DNA of 64,000 bases, taken from assembly GCA_024280735.1 (NCBI GenBank), contig JAJRPO010000019.1:1-64000 (forward strand), written 5' to 3'. The position numbers were made by a program, and so were the translations under genes. Source of the stretch: Alphaproteobacteria bacterium. GTDB lineage: Bacteria > Pseudomonadota > Alphaproteobacteria > Rhodobacterales > Rhodobacteraceae. This document shows, one piece after another, positions 1 through 7,781 of this stretch. Numbering within the stretch: the stretch's first letter is position 1; each line of letters begins with the position of its first letter. The notes below the pieces were generated by a model. It saw nothing but the letters and a program-made list of their open reading frames with translations. It was not told the origin of the DNA and ran no database searches.

Positions 1-36
1 AAACAAAATGCTCGGTCAAACGGTTCTGCTTATAGT

Positions 37-100
37 GGCTGAGTCGGCTCTTTCGCATATGGCCCATGATAACCCCTTTTTTGGGTTATCTGGGTCAGCC
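37..100 (+). promoter_or_regulatory. Structured 5' leader before the first RTX gene
   Basis: An 8-bp perfect stem (68-75 with 83-90, loop 76-82) lies inside a weaker outer pairing of GGCTGA (37-42) with TCAGCC (95-100), ending 27 nt before the chosen start at 128. It could be the terminator of a gene left of the window or a leader structure. There is no clear T-tract, so I cannot decide between these. Confidence 0.35.
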
Positions 101-127
101 CCAATATTTATATGGAATGAGGAAAAC

Positions 128-1912
128 ATGTCTATTTCGAAACGCGGATTAGAGACCCTTGTAAACACCTACACAGACGACATGCAAGGCAACGCAAGTA
201 TTGCGGCCAACGGGTCCAATGGCGGGTATCAAATTGTTTGGGAAAGTGAAGGCCAGGACGGCGACGGCCTTGGGGTCTTTGGGCAGAACTTTAAGAAAAA
301 CGGCAGCAAAGATGGCGCCGAGTTGATGCTCAACCAATTGACCATCGGGGATCAACGAAACCCTGACGTGGCTTTTAACGAAGACGGCAACGGGGCCTGG
401 GTTTGGCAAACTGATGCGGAATACAGCTCTATCAATATCGACCGCGATGTTGCACCCGTAGCGAATGAATTTGCGGCAGATAACGAGCGCACGCACCAGC
501 GGACCTTTGGATTTGAAAGTACGGATCCCGAAGATCAATATTTTAATTTCGAGCGCGTGCTGCACACAAGACAGGATGCAACCGATACAGGCATTAATTA
601 CCTTGGGCCGCGGGTGGTCTCAATTGGCGGGGATCAGTTTGCGGCGGGATATTATGCCGAAGATTTATCGCACGGCGATCCGCATTATCAACTGGATGTC
701 TATACGGCCAATACGTTTGAGATAAACACCAATGGTTCCTGGTCGCGTGGCCGGATGGAAGATGAACGCGGTGGTCGCTCCGCCTCTACTTTTGGGGATT
801 TGATTAAAGTTGATGACAGTAATATCCTGACTGTCGCAACTGTGGCCTACGATAATTTAAGCACGGGCGGGATTATCCAGTTTCAGGTGATGCAAGCCTA
901 TCGCGGGCGGCCTTTTGCCCATGATTCAACATATATTCTGGCGCTTGATCCGCAGGACCGGGTTGAACTGGAAGGCTCCGGCCTGACTGGCAAAGCAACA
1001 GAGCCGCGGGTTGTGTTGCTGAATGACGGCGGTTTTGCCATCACTTGGCAGGAATTTAACGACGCCAATGGCGACTCTGATGTTTATGTTCAGGTGTTCA
1101 ACGATGATTACACCGTGCGCACCCCTGTTATCGGGGTTGATACCGCGAAAGGCAGCGATCAAACCGCACCGGAAATTACCGCGCTTAAGGACGGCGGCTT
1201 TATGATTGTTTGGGCCGATTCCAAAGGCGATGGCAAAGGCTCCGGCATTGAGGCGCAGCGCTATGATGAAAACGGAATCATGCAAGGCCAAACCTTCGAT
1301 GTAAACAGCTCGACCAAGGGGGATCAGCTGAATGCGGCGGTTACGACGTTAAACAACGGCAAAGTTGTTGTGACCTGGGATTCAGAATTTGGCGACGGCA
1401 GCGATACTTCGGTTATGGCGCAGCAGTTGAATGTTCTGGGCTATGGCAACAAAAAGGCGCAGGATCTAACCGGCACGTCGCAAAAAGAAGTGTTCAACGT
1501 GGGTGCCAAAAACGACACAGTTGACGGCGGCGGCGGCAATGATGTGATCCGTGGCGGCAAAGGCAATGACAAGCTGTATGGCAGTGGCGGCAAAGACAAA
1601 TTGTTTGGCGGGGCTGGTAATGATCGGCTCGATGGCGGCAAAGGCAATGACAAGATGACCGGCAATGGCGGGGCGGACAAATTTGTGTTCAATCTTGGCA
1701 AAGACACCATTCTGGATTTTCAGGATGATATCGACACCGTTGTTTTTGCGCATTCCCTGAAGCCCGGGATGCTGACCAAGGCGCGTTTGGAAAATATAGT
1801 TGATGAATCCGGCAGTGATCTGGTGTTCAACTTTGGTAAGGGGAACATCCTGACCATCAAAGACGTGGATACCTTTGACGTACTGCGTGACGATATCAGC
1901 TTTATTGCTTAG
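128..1912 (+). CDS. RTX/hemolysin-type calcium-binding secreted protein
   Basis: Predicted extracellular protein of 594 residues. Residues about 1-455 are built from repeated blocks of the type GGF-x-I-x-W ... V-x-V-Q-x-F, which resembles a beta-propeller or bacterial adhesin repeat. Residues about 465-520 carry GGxGxD nonapeptide RTX repeats (GGGGNDVIRGGKGND and similar), which bind calcium in this family. The end (KFVFN...DTILDFQDDIDTVVF) matches the serralysin-type C-terminal module used by type I secretion. I chose ATG 128 over an in-frame ATG at 8 because GAGGAAAAC precedes it at proper distance and the protein then starts MSISKRG; the upstream stretch is not protein-like. There is no Sec signal and no catalytic HExxH zinc motif, so it is not a protease. 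No type I exporter genes lie nearby. Function (adhesion, S-layer or matrix) is open. Confidence 0.85.
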   Translation: MSISKRGLETLVNTYTDDMQGNASIAANGSNGGYQIVWESEGQDGDGLGVFGQNFKKNGSKDGAELMLNQLTIGDQRNPDVAFNEDGNGAWVWQTDAEYSSINIDRDVAPVANEFAADNERTHQRTFGFESTDPEDQYFNFERVLHTRQDATDTGINYLGPRVVSIGGDQFAAGYYAEDLSHGDPHYQLDVYTANTFEINTNGSWSRGRMEDERGGRSASTFGDLIKVDDSNILTVATVAYDNLSTGGIIQFQVMQAYRGRPFAHDSTYILALDPQDRVELEGSGLTGKATEPRVVLLNDGGFAITWQEFNDANGDSDVYVQVFNDDYTVRTPVIGVDTAKGSDQTAPEITALKDGGFMIVWADSKGDGKGSGIEAQRYDENGIMQGQTFDVNSSTKGDQLNAAVTTLNNGKVVVTWDSEFGDGSDTSVMAQQLNVLGYGNKKAQDLTGTSQKEVFNVGAKNDTVDGGGGNDVIRGGKGNDKLYGSGGKDKLFGGAGNDRLDGGKGNDKMTGNGGADKFVFNLGKDTILDFQDDIDTVVFAHSLKPGMLTKARLENIVDESGSDLVFNFGKGNILTIKDVDTFDVLRDDISFIA

Positions 1913-1934
1913 TCGATCTGCACTGCGAATAATA

Positions 1935-1975
1935 CCCTTGGCCTGAATGTCAGGCCAAGGGCATTTTTATTTTCT
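1935..1975. terminator. Bidirectional intrinsic terminator between RTX gene and lldD
   Basis: A perfect 12-bp stem (1935-1946 with 1950-1961, loop ATG) is followed by a T-rich run to 1975. It sits between two convergent genes and can serve both. Confidence 0.85.
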
Positions 1976-3137
1976 ATGCCCAGTTGCCCGCAAAATCTCG
2001 TGGTATCAGCAGGTTTTCACGGCTCATGTTGCTAAGCTGACGCTCTCCGCAAAGCGCCATCGTGGTGTCCAGCTCTTTATGGATGACCTCTAGCGCGGTG
2101 GTGACGCCGGCTTGCCCCATGGCCCCCAGACCATAGATATACGCGCGCCCAATCATGGTGCCCTTGGCCCCCAATGCGATTGCCTTGAGCACATCTTGGC
2201 CCGAGCGAATACCGCTATCGAGATGCACTTCGATCTGGTCGCCAACCGCATCCAGAATCGAGGGCAACATACGGATTGAGGACATGGCACCGTCAAGTTG
2301 CCGCCCGCCGTGGTTCGAGACAATGATCGCATCGGCACCCGTTTTGACGGCCATTTTAGCGTCTTCGGCGTCCAATATTCCCTTAAGGATGATTGGCCCG
2401 CCCCAGCGCTCTTTGATCCATGCGACTTCGTCCCAACTCAGTGTTGGATCGAACTGTTCAGAGGTCCAGGCCCCAAGATCCGCCATATCCGTCACGCCCT
2501 CTATGTGGCCCACAAGATTGCCAAAGCTGCGCCGTTTGGTGCCCAGCATCCCCCAAGCCCAACGCTGTTTCATCGCAATGTCAATCAAATTGACAAGGGT
2601 CATTTTGGGCGGCGCAGAGAGGCCGTTCTTGATGTCTTTGTGTCGTTGCCCGAGGATTTGTAGATCGTAAGTCAGCACCAATGCCGAACAACCAGCTGCC
2701 TTGGCGCGGTCAATCAAGCGGCCCATAAAGTCGCGATCCCGCAAAACATAGAGTTGCATCCAGAAAGGTTTGCTGGTGTGTTCGGCGATGTCCTCGATCG
2801 AACAAATGGACATGGTGGACAGAGTGAAAGGCACGCCGAATTTCTCTGCAGCCTGCGCGGCTTTAATCTCGCCGTCAGGATGCTGCATGCCCGTCAGGCC
2901 AACCGGGGCCAGTGCCACTGGCATTTTATATTCTTGACCGATCATTTTTGTCGATGTGGTCCGGTTGGTCATATCCACCGCAACCTTTTGGCGCAGGTGA
3001 ATTTTGTTAAAGTCCGAGGTGTTTTCACGAAAGGTTTGCTCGGACCAAGAACCGCTCTCGCAATAGTCATAGAACATCTTTGGCACGCGCTTTTTGTAGA
3101 GATGAAAAAGATCGTCAATATTGGTGATTACAGGCAT
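1974..3137 (-). CDS. lldD: FMN-dependent L-lactate dehydrogenase / alpha-hydroxy-acid oxidase
   Basis: 387 residues, usual length for the FMN-dependent alpha-hydroxy-acid dehydrogenase family, which oxidises L-lactate to pyruvate and passes electrons to the membrane quinone pool or oxygen. Family landmarks are present: the N-terminal segment ending in FYDYCESGSW, the FMN-binding VALAPVGLTGMQHP (about 74-87), LTYDLQILGQRHKD (155-168), Lys252 in PIILKGI, the catalytic His276 in SNHGGRQLDG, and the C-terminal GRAYIYGLGA. The start at 3137 has AGAGGAC upstream. It stands alone, with no lactate permease or LldR regulator beside it. Homologues can act on other 2-hydroxy acids such as glycolate or mandelate, so the substrate is inferred. 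Confidence 0.88.
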   Translation of the reverse strand: MPVITNIDDLFHLYKKRVPKMFYDYCESGSWSEQTFRENTSDFNKIHLRQKVAVDMTNRTTSTKMIGQEYKMPVALAPVGLTGMQHPDGEIKAAQAAEKFGVPFTLSTMSICSIEDIAEHTSKPFWMQLYVLRDRDFMGRLIDRAKAAGCSALVLTYDLQILGQRHKDIKNGLSAPPKMTLVNLIDIAMKQRWAWGMLGTKRRSFGNLVGHIEGVTDMADLGAWTSEQFDPTLSWDEVAWIKERWGGPIILKGILDAEDAKMAVKTGADAIIVSNHGGRQLDGAMSSIRMLPSILDAVGDQIEVHLDSGIRSGQDVLKAIALGAKGTMIGRAYIYGLGAMGQAGVTTALEVIHKELDTTMALCGERQLSNMSRENLLIPRDFAGNWA

Positions 3138-3314
3138 GATATGTCCTCTGTCCGTTGAGCGAGGTTAGGAATCTTCTGCGAGGACAGCAAGGGGAATTGG
3201 TAAACTGGTTTACCCAGAATGTTGTTTTTTGCGGCGTGTTAAACGGAGGCACTGTCGTGCCATGCCTTTTGAGCGCTTGCGCGCGATGGGCGCTTGTGGT
3301 CAGAGGACTGGCAA

Positions 3315-3542
3315 TCATTTATTTCGAATGGGTTTTGCATGTCGCCATTTGTGGGCCGCAATCAATGCCCATAAACTCTCGGCGATGAAAAACGGATAGG
3401 ATTCGATGAGAAATGCATAAAAGGCGGCCATGGTGCAGCCAAAAGCAAAGATTGCGATGAAAATGCGCCCACGTTTTTCAAGCGCGTAGCTGACAACCAT
3501 AATTGCCACGGCGGTTATGCCCAGAATTTCAATGGCCGACAT
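3315..3542 (-). CDS. Small integral membrane protein (CBU_0592-like)
   Basis: 75 residues with three hydrophobic stretches separated by short charged loops (IEILGITAVAIMVVSYALE, IFIAIFAFGCTMAAFYAFL, FFIAESLWALIAA). The pattern VSYALEKRG ... YPFFIAESLWALIA resembles small inner-membrane proteins of the CBU_0592 type, whose role is unknown. I chose ATG 3542 because AGGGAGG lies about 10 nt upstream; the longer in-frame GTG at 3554 would overlap that ribosome site. It is monocistronic between lldD and trpA on the same strand. Confidence 0.7.
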   Translation of the reverse strand: MSAIEILGITAVAIMVVSYALEKRGRIFIAIFAFGCTMAAFYAFLIESYPFFIAESLWALIAAHKWRHAKPIRNK

Positions 3543-3641
3543 TTTGTGCGGCACCTCCCTTGTAGCAATCTTTGCAGTTGTAGCAGCAATAGATTGGAAA
3601 ATCGGTTAGGATGTCATCCATTTGGTTGAGTTCCTTGACTA

Positions 3642-3785
3642 TCAACTAAATGGTTTGAAGCCACCACTTTCCAAGTGGTCCACATACAAGAGGTTTGCAT
3701 GCGTAGCATGCTCCATTAAGAAAGGTGGACTTCAGTCCGCCAGCTCTTCAAACCCACCAGCTTCAGCTGGTGGTGGTTTAGTTGA
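3642..3785. repeat. 144-bp nested multi-hairpin element at the 3' end of trpA
   Basis: Outer 9-bp inverted repeats TCAACTAAA (3642-3650) and TTTAGTTGA (3777-3785) enclose a second pair GGTTTGAAG (3652-3660) and CTTCAAACC (3746-3754). Inside are three hairpins: 3663-3669/3673-3679, 3697-3702/3706-3711 and 3724-3730/3735-3741. A fourth hairpin lies at 3754-3761/3766-3773 with a TTCA loop, like the third. The element starts 4 bp past the trpA stop, so it would be the trpA 3' UTR on the minus strand. The layout resembles REP/Y1-transposase-mobilised elements or a non-autonomous mobile element, but no transposase is near. Confidence 0.6.
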
Positions 3786-3788
3786 ACA

Positions 3789-4580
3789 TCAGGCCCGATG
3801 TGCCCCGTCGGATAATGTTTTCACAAATTCAAGCACTTGCGCAGGGGATTCACCGTTGCCGATTTTCGAGACAATGGCAGAACCAACAACCGCGCCGTCG
3901 GCGACGGCTGCCATGTCCTGGGCGGCTTGCGGGGTGTTAATGCCGAAGCCGATGCAGACGGGCAGCTCGGTGGATTGTTTGATGCGAGCGACTTCAATGC
4001 CGACTTTGGTCACGTCGGCAGAGCCGGAGCCGGTGATGCCGTTGATGGCCACATAGTAGATGAAACCAGAGGTGTTTTGCAGCACTTTGGGCAGGCGCTT
4101 AGCGTCTGTTGTGGGGGTGGCGAGGCGGATGAAACTGATGCCAGCGGCGGCTGCGGGGATGCACAGCTCGGCGTCTTCTTCGGGGGGCAGGTCAACCACG
4201 ATGAGGCCGTCGATACCCGCAGCGACGGCGTCTTTCAGGAAGGCTTCTACGCCGTGATTGTAGATCGGGTTGTAATATCCCATCAGCACAATCGGCGTTA
4301 TGTCATTGGTTTCGCGGAATTCTTTGGCAAGTTGCAGGGTTTTCTTGAGGGTCATCCCGACGGCAAGGGCGCGCTGCCCCGCCAGCTGAATTGTTGGGCC
4401 GTCGGCCATCGGATCGGTGAAGGGAATGCCCAGCTCGATGATGTCTACGCCGGCTGCGGGCAGGCCTTTGACCAGTTCCAGCGAGGTGTCATAGTCCGGA
4501 TCGCCTGCCATGATATAGGAGACAAAAGCGGATTTTCCCTGTGCTTTCAGTTCTGCGAATTTAGCGTCGATCCGTGTCAT
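3789..4580 (-). CDS. trpA: Tryptophan synthase alpha chain
   Basis: 263 residues. TrpA cleaves indole-3-glycerol phosphate to indole and glyceraldehyde 3-phosphate within the cytoplasmic alpha2beta2 tryptophan synthase. The catalytic Glu49 ([17 protein letters not shown]) and Asp60 of the TIM barrel are present, as are the loop [10 protein letters not shown] and the phosphate-binding [10 protein letters not shown] and GAVVGSAIV near the C-terminus. I placed the start at 4580 ([11 protein letters not shown]), where GGGGCAG provides a ribosome site; an upstream in-frame ATG at 4634 would add 18 non-homologous residues. It is solitary: trpB is not adjacent, and upstream lies the divergent ychF. 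Its 3' end abuts the multi-hairpin element. Confidence 0.95.
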   Translation of the reverse strand: MTRIDAKFAELKAQGKSAFVSYIMAGDPDYDTSLELVKGLPAAGVDIIELGIPFTDPMADGPTIQLAGQRALAVGMTLKKTLQLAKEFRETNDITPIVLMGYYNPIYNHGVEAFLKDAVAAGIDGLIVVDLPPEEDAELCIPAAAAGISFIRLATPTTDAKRLPKVLQNTSGFIYYVAINGITGSGSADVTKVGIEVARIKQSTELPVCIGFGINTPQAAQDMAAVADGAVVGSAIVSKIGNGESPAQVLEFVKTLSDGAHRA

Positions 4581-4727
4581 ATTCTGCCCCTTTTGCTGCC
4601 AGAAGTGTTTGCGCCAAGCGGCTGGGAAATGCAATTCCTAAATGAAAATGCGGGTTAACCTTTGGGCGGGATCGGTGGTTTAGCGAAAGCGGTATCGACT
4701 GGTGATGATGGCCCGATCTCGCAGGGC

Positions 4728-4781
4728 CGCGCCCGAGACCGGGAGGCCGTCGCTGCTTTAGATGCGGGAGTCTCGGGCGCG
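4728..4781. repeat. 12-bp inverted repeat between trpA and ychF
   Basis: CGCGCCCGAGAC (4728-4739) and its exact reverse complement (4770-4781) are separated by 30 bp. No T-tract follows. In this divergent region it could be an operator-like or structural element; the role is unknown. Confidence 0.4.
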
Positions 4782-4810
4782 ACCCCTTGCCGGGCATTTT
4801 GTGCTAGGGC

Positions 4811-4841
4811 TTGACCCGCGCCCCGTCGCCGCTCTACATGC
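4811..4841 (+). promoter_or_regulatory. Possible ychF promoter
   Basis: TTGACC followed after 18 bp by TACATG, about 35 bp upstream of the ychF start. The match to the -35 box is good and to the -10 box weak. This is prediction by eye only. Confidence 0.35.
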
Positions 4842-4874
4842 GCGCGATATATCAAATTTTGAAGGGTCAGGGCC

Positions 4875-5972
4875 ATGGGCTTTAAAACCGGAATTGTCGG
4901 CTTGCCGAATGTGGGAAAATCGACGTTGTTTAACGCGCTGACCAAGACGGCGGCGGCGCAGGCGGCTAATTTTCCGTTTTGCACGATTGAGCCGAATGTG
5001 GGCGAGGTTTCAGTGCCGGATGCTCGGCTGGAAAAGCTGGCTTTGATCGCTGGCTCGGCCAAGATCATTCCGACGCGGATGACTTTTGTGGATATTGCGG
5101 GACTGGTTAAAGGCGCGTCACAGGGCGAGGGGCTGGGCAATCAGTTCTTGGCCACTATTCGCGAGTGTGATGCGATTGCCCATGTGCTGCGCTGTTTTGA
5201 GGACGGTGATATTACCCATGTGTCGAACACCATTGATCCGGTGGAGGATGCGGAAGTCGTCGAGACCGAGCTGATGCTGGCGGATTTGGACAGTATCGAG
5301 AAGCGGCTGACCGGTTTGGTGCGCAAAATCAAGGGCGGCGATCGGGATGCGCTGGAGCAAGACGATTTGCTGCGCCGGGCCAAGGTGGCGCTGGAGGCGG
5401 GGCGGCCTGCGCGCAGTGTTGAGGTGAAGGAAGATGAGCAGAAGCAATGGAAGATGTTGCAACTGCTGACCGCCAAGAAAATTCTGTATGTGTGTAATGT
5501 GGACGAGGATAGTGCGGCCACCGGCAATGCGTTTTCCGAGCGGGTTGCGGTGATGGCGGCAGAGCAGGGCGCGGCGGCTGTGGTGATTTCGGCGGCGATT
5601 GAGGAAGAGATCAGCCAGCTCGATCCCGAGGAGGCCGAAATGTTTCTGGAAGAAATGGGATTGGCCGAGGCGGGGCTGGATCGTCTTATCCGTGCGGGGC
5701 ATGAATTGCTAGAATTAAAGACTTATTTTACCGTTGGGCCGAAGGAAGCACGCGCCTGGACCATCCGCAAGGGGACGCTGGCACCGGGTGCTGCGGGGGT
5801 TATTCACGGTGATTTTGAGCGCGGGTTTATCCGTGGCGAAACAATCGCTTATGATGATTTCATTGCCTGTAACGGCGAGCAGGGGGCCAAGGAAAAAGGC
5901 AAGATGCGTGCTGAGGGTAAAACCTATGAAGTGCAGGACGGGGATGTGTTGCATTTTCTGTTTAATACCTAG
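4875..5972 (+). CDS. ychF: Redox-regulated ATPase/GTPase YchF (Obg family)
   Basis: 365 residues, the usual length. YchF is a conserved cytoplasmic P-loop NTPase of the Obg group that prefers ATP and associates with ribosomes. Walker A GLPNVGKST lies at residues 8-16, the G3 region at DIAGLVKGASQGEGLG, and the diverged G4 motif (NVDE in place of NKxD) that marks YchF. The C-terminal TGS domain is recognisable from TYFTVGPKEARAWTIRKG to the end, including the conserved GVIHGDFERGFIRGE. It is transcribed away from trpA. Confidence 0.95.
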   Translation: MGFKTGIVGLPNVGKSTLFNALTKTAAAQAANFPFCTIEPNVGEVSVPDARLEKLALIAGSAKIIPTRMTFVDIAGLVKGASQGEGLGNQFLATIRECDAIAHVLRCFEDGDITHVSNTIDPVEDAEVVETELMLADLDSIEKRLTGLVRKIKGGDRDALEQDDLLRRAKVALEAGRPARSVEVKEDEQKQWKMLQLLTAKKILYVCNVDEDSAATGNAFSERVAVMAAEQGAAAVVISAAIEEEISQLDPEEAEMFLEEMGLAEAGLDRLIRAGHELLELKTYFTVGPKEARAWTIRKGTLAPGAAGVIHGDFERGFIRGETIAYDDFIACNGEQGAKEKGKMRAEGKTYEVQDGDVLHFLFNT

Positions 5973-6003
5973 GGCTGGCGCCCCAAATTAGTAAGTTGTT
6001 AAA

Positions 6004-6042
6004 CCCACGCTGCCACCCTGTTTGGCGGGGCAGTCGCGTGGG
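6004..6042 (+). terminator. Hairpin behind ychF
   Basis: CCCACGC (6004-6010) pairs with GCGTGGG (6036-6042), with further pairing inside (TGCC with GGCA). No T-run follows, so it is at best an atypical terminator or an mRNA-stabilising end. Confidence 0.4.
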
Positions 6043-6097
6043 AATGAAAACAGGGTTGCATCTGTAATCACCCGCGCTTGGGTTAACGGAGCGTGGT

Positions 6098-7582
6098 GTG
6101 ATTAATTTCAACATCGCAGGGGTGGTTGTCGATGATACGGCAACCAACCTGCGGGGATTATCTGACATAAAGATCGTGAATGTCGCGGGCAGGTTTGTGC
6201 TGGTTGTCGCGAGTGAGGCGGATGGGGCGTTGACGACGTTTTCCCTAAACGGCACCGGTGCGCCGACGCTGGTGGATGTGCAGAAATACTCAGGTGGTTC
6301 GGGCACGGGTCGGGTCTCGTCGTTGGGGTTTGTGCAAGCGGGGGGGGAGACTGTGTTATTGCCCGCGACGCGCTATGAGGACCAGACGGCGTTTTATACT
6401 TTGGGCAGCGGTGGGGCGTTGTCGCGCGCGGGCAATAGTGGCGTTTCTGGTGAAGGGATTGGGCTGAATGAGGCGGTGGTGATTGGCAGCGATACTTTTG
6501 TCTATGTGCAGAGTTATGGCGGGCAGACGCTGACGGTTTATAGGATGGGGGATGCGCAGCGGTTGGTGCAGGTGCAGGCGTTGACCGACACAGACAGCAG
6601 CTTTCTGGGGGATATTTCTGCGCTGGAGCATCTGGAAATTGGCGGCAAGACCTTTTTGTTTGTGGCCTCGGCGTTTGACGCGGGGTTGAGTGTTTACCAG
6701 ATCGGCAGTGAGGGGCGTTTGAGCCTGCGTGACACGGTTGAGCCGGGGGACCGGTCGGGTTTTGCGCGTGCGCAGGGTTTGGTGGCTTTTGAGGTGGAAG
6801 GCCAAGCCTATGTGGTGCTGGCCGCAGCGGGTACCTCGAGCCTGACGGTCTACGCCGTGGCGGATAATGGCGGGTTGAGCGAAGTTGCGCATTTGATTGA
6901 TACATTGGAGACCCGTTTTCAGGGGGCCACATTGGTAGAAGCCTTCGATTTTGGCGGGCGGCAATTTCTGGTCACGGCGGGTTCGGATGACGGGATTACC
7001 GTGTTGGAGGTTTTGGCGGGCGGCGCGTTGCGGGTGGAGGCCTCGCTGGCGGATACTTATGACATCACGCTCGACAATGTATCTGCCATTGCGGTCGAGA
7101 TTTTCAACGGGGTGCCGGTGTTGTTTGTCAGCAGTGCCACGGATCACGGGTTTACCCGTATCGAGCTGGATATTGCCGCGCCGCCCGAGGCGATTGAGGG
7201 GACGGCGGGGGATGATACTTTGATCGGGACGGGGGGCGATGATATTATTCGGGGCTTGGCGGGTAATGATACGATCAAAGGCGGCGGCGGGGATGATACG
7301 TTGGTGGATGGGGCTGGCAGGGATGTTTTGGACGGCAGTCAGGGGGTGGATACGTTTACCTTTGTTAAAGACGGGGAGGTTGATGTTATTGCGGATTTCA
7401 ATCCTGATTGGGATTTGATTGACCTGTCAGCGTTTGGCGGCGTTTCGTCATTTGCTGATCTGCGTATTGTTAAGGGGTGCGAAGGGATTATGATCTATGT
7501 GGATGGGGAGTTTATTGTTCTGGAAGTTGAGCGGCATCGGTTGGAAATTGATGACCTGACGGCGGCGCATTTTATTTTCTGA
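6098..7582 (+). CDS. Second RTX-type calcium-binding protein with beta-propeller-like body
   Basis: 494 residues from a GTG start (6098). The first about 360 residues are repeated modules (GKTFLFVASAFDAGLSVYQI, GRQFLVTAGSDDGITVLEV and others) of roughly 45-50 residues, the pattern of a lactonase/YVTN-like beta-propeller. RTX nonapeptides (GTAGDDTLIGTGGDDIIRG) follow at about 366-405, then a serralysin-like C-terminal module (GVDTFTFVKDGEVDVIADFN) expected to contain the type I secretion signal. There is no Sec signal. It is distinct from the RTX gene at 128; neither has an exporter beside it. Likely secreted or surface bound; molecular function not recognisable. Confidence 0.8.
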   Translation: MINFNIAGVVVDDTATNLRGLSDIKIVNVAGRFVLVVASEADGALTTFSLNGTGAPTLVDVQKYSGGSGTGRVSSLGFVQAGGETVLLPATRYEDQTAFYTLGSGGALSRAGNSGVSGEGIGLNEAVVIGSDTFVYVQSYGGQTLTVYRMGDAQRLVQVQALTDTDSSFLGDISALEHLEIGGKTFLFVASAFDAGLSVYQIGSEGRLSLRDTVEPGDRSGFARAQGLVAFEVEGQAYVVLAAAGTSSLTVYAVADNGGLSEVAHLIDTLETRFQGATLVEAFDFGGRQFLVTAGSDDGITVLEVLAGGALRVEASLADTYDITLDNVSAIAVEIFNGVPVLFVSSATDHGFTRIELDIAAPPEAIEGTAGDDTLIGTGGDDIIRGLAGNDTIKGGGGDDTLVDGAGRDVLDGSQGVDTFTFVKDGEVDVIADFNPDWDLIDLSAFGGVSSFADLRIVKGCEGIMIYVDGEFIVLEVERHRLEIDDLTAAHFIF

Positions 7583-7640
7583 TGGGTGCCATTGTACACT
7601 GGAGGTATTTGCGGGGGTGCTCCCGCCAAATCGGCGTGAA

Positions 7641-7732
7641 TTAGAGCCGTTTGCGTTTTCCTGAACCAAGAGCATCACAAATCACCACCCTTAGGGTGAA
7701 TTGTGATTCAGAATAATCGCAAAGCGCCTTAA
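7641..7732. repeat. 92-bp imperfect inverted-repeat element
   Basis: Ends TTAGAGCCGTTTGCG (7641-7655) and CGCAAAGCGCCTTAA (7718-7732) are imperfect inverted repeats, and the similarity continues inward (TCCTGAACCA against TGATTCAGAA). At the centre is a hairpin CACCC-TTA-GGGTG (7686-7698) nested in AATCAC/GTGATT (7680-7685 and 7703-7708). It looks like a dispersed intergenic repeat or MITE-like element. It has no coding capacity. Confidence 0.5.
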
Positions 7733-7733
7733 G

Positions 7734-7774
7734 CCCCGCAAGGGCGGGGTCGGCTGCGCCGAGGGTTGACCCTC
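7734..7774 (-). terminator. Two hairpins behind hyuB
   Basis: CCCCGC/GCGGGG (7734-7739 with 7744-7749) and GAGGGT/ACCCTC (7761-7766 with 7769-7774) lie just past the hyuB stop. Neither has a U-tract on the minus strand, so termination is plausible but not certain. Confidence 0.4.
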
Positions 7775-7781
7775 AGCGGAA

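Noticed and set aside
3837-4658. Plus-strand open frame of about 270 codons opposite trpA
   Set aside because: Antisense shadow; trpA on the minus strand has all catalytic motifs.
4655-5140. Minus-strand frame across the trpA-ychF spacer and ychF start
   Set aside because: Half of it is antisense to ychF and the rest is low-complexity; no homologous motif seen.
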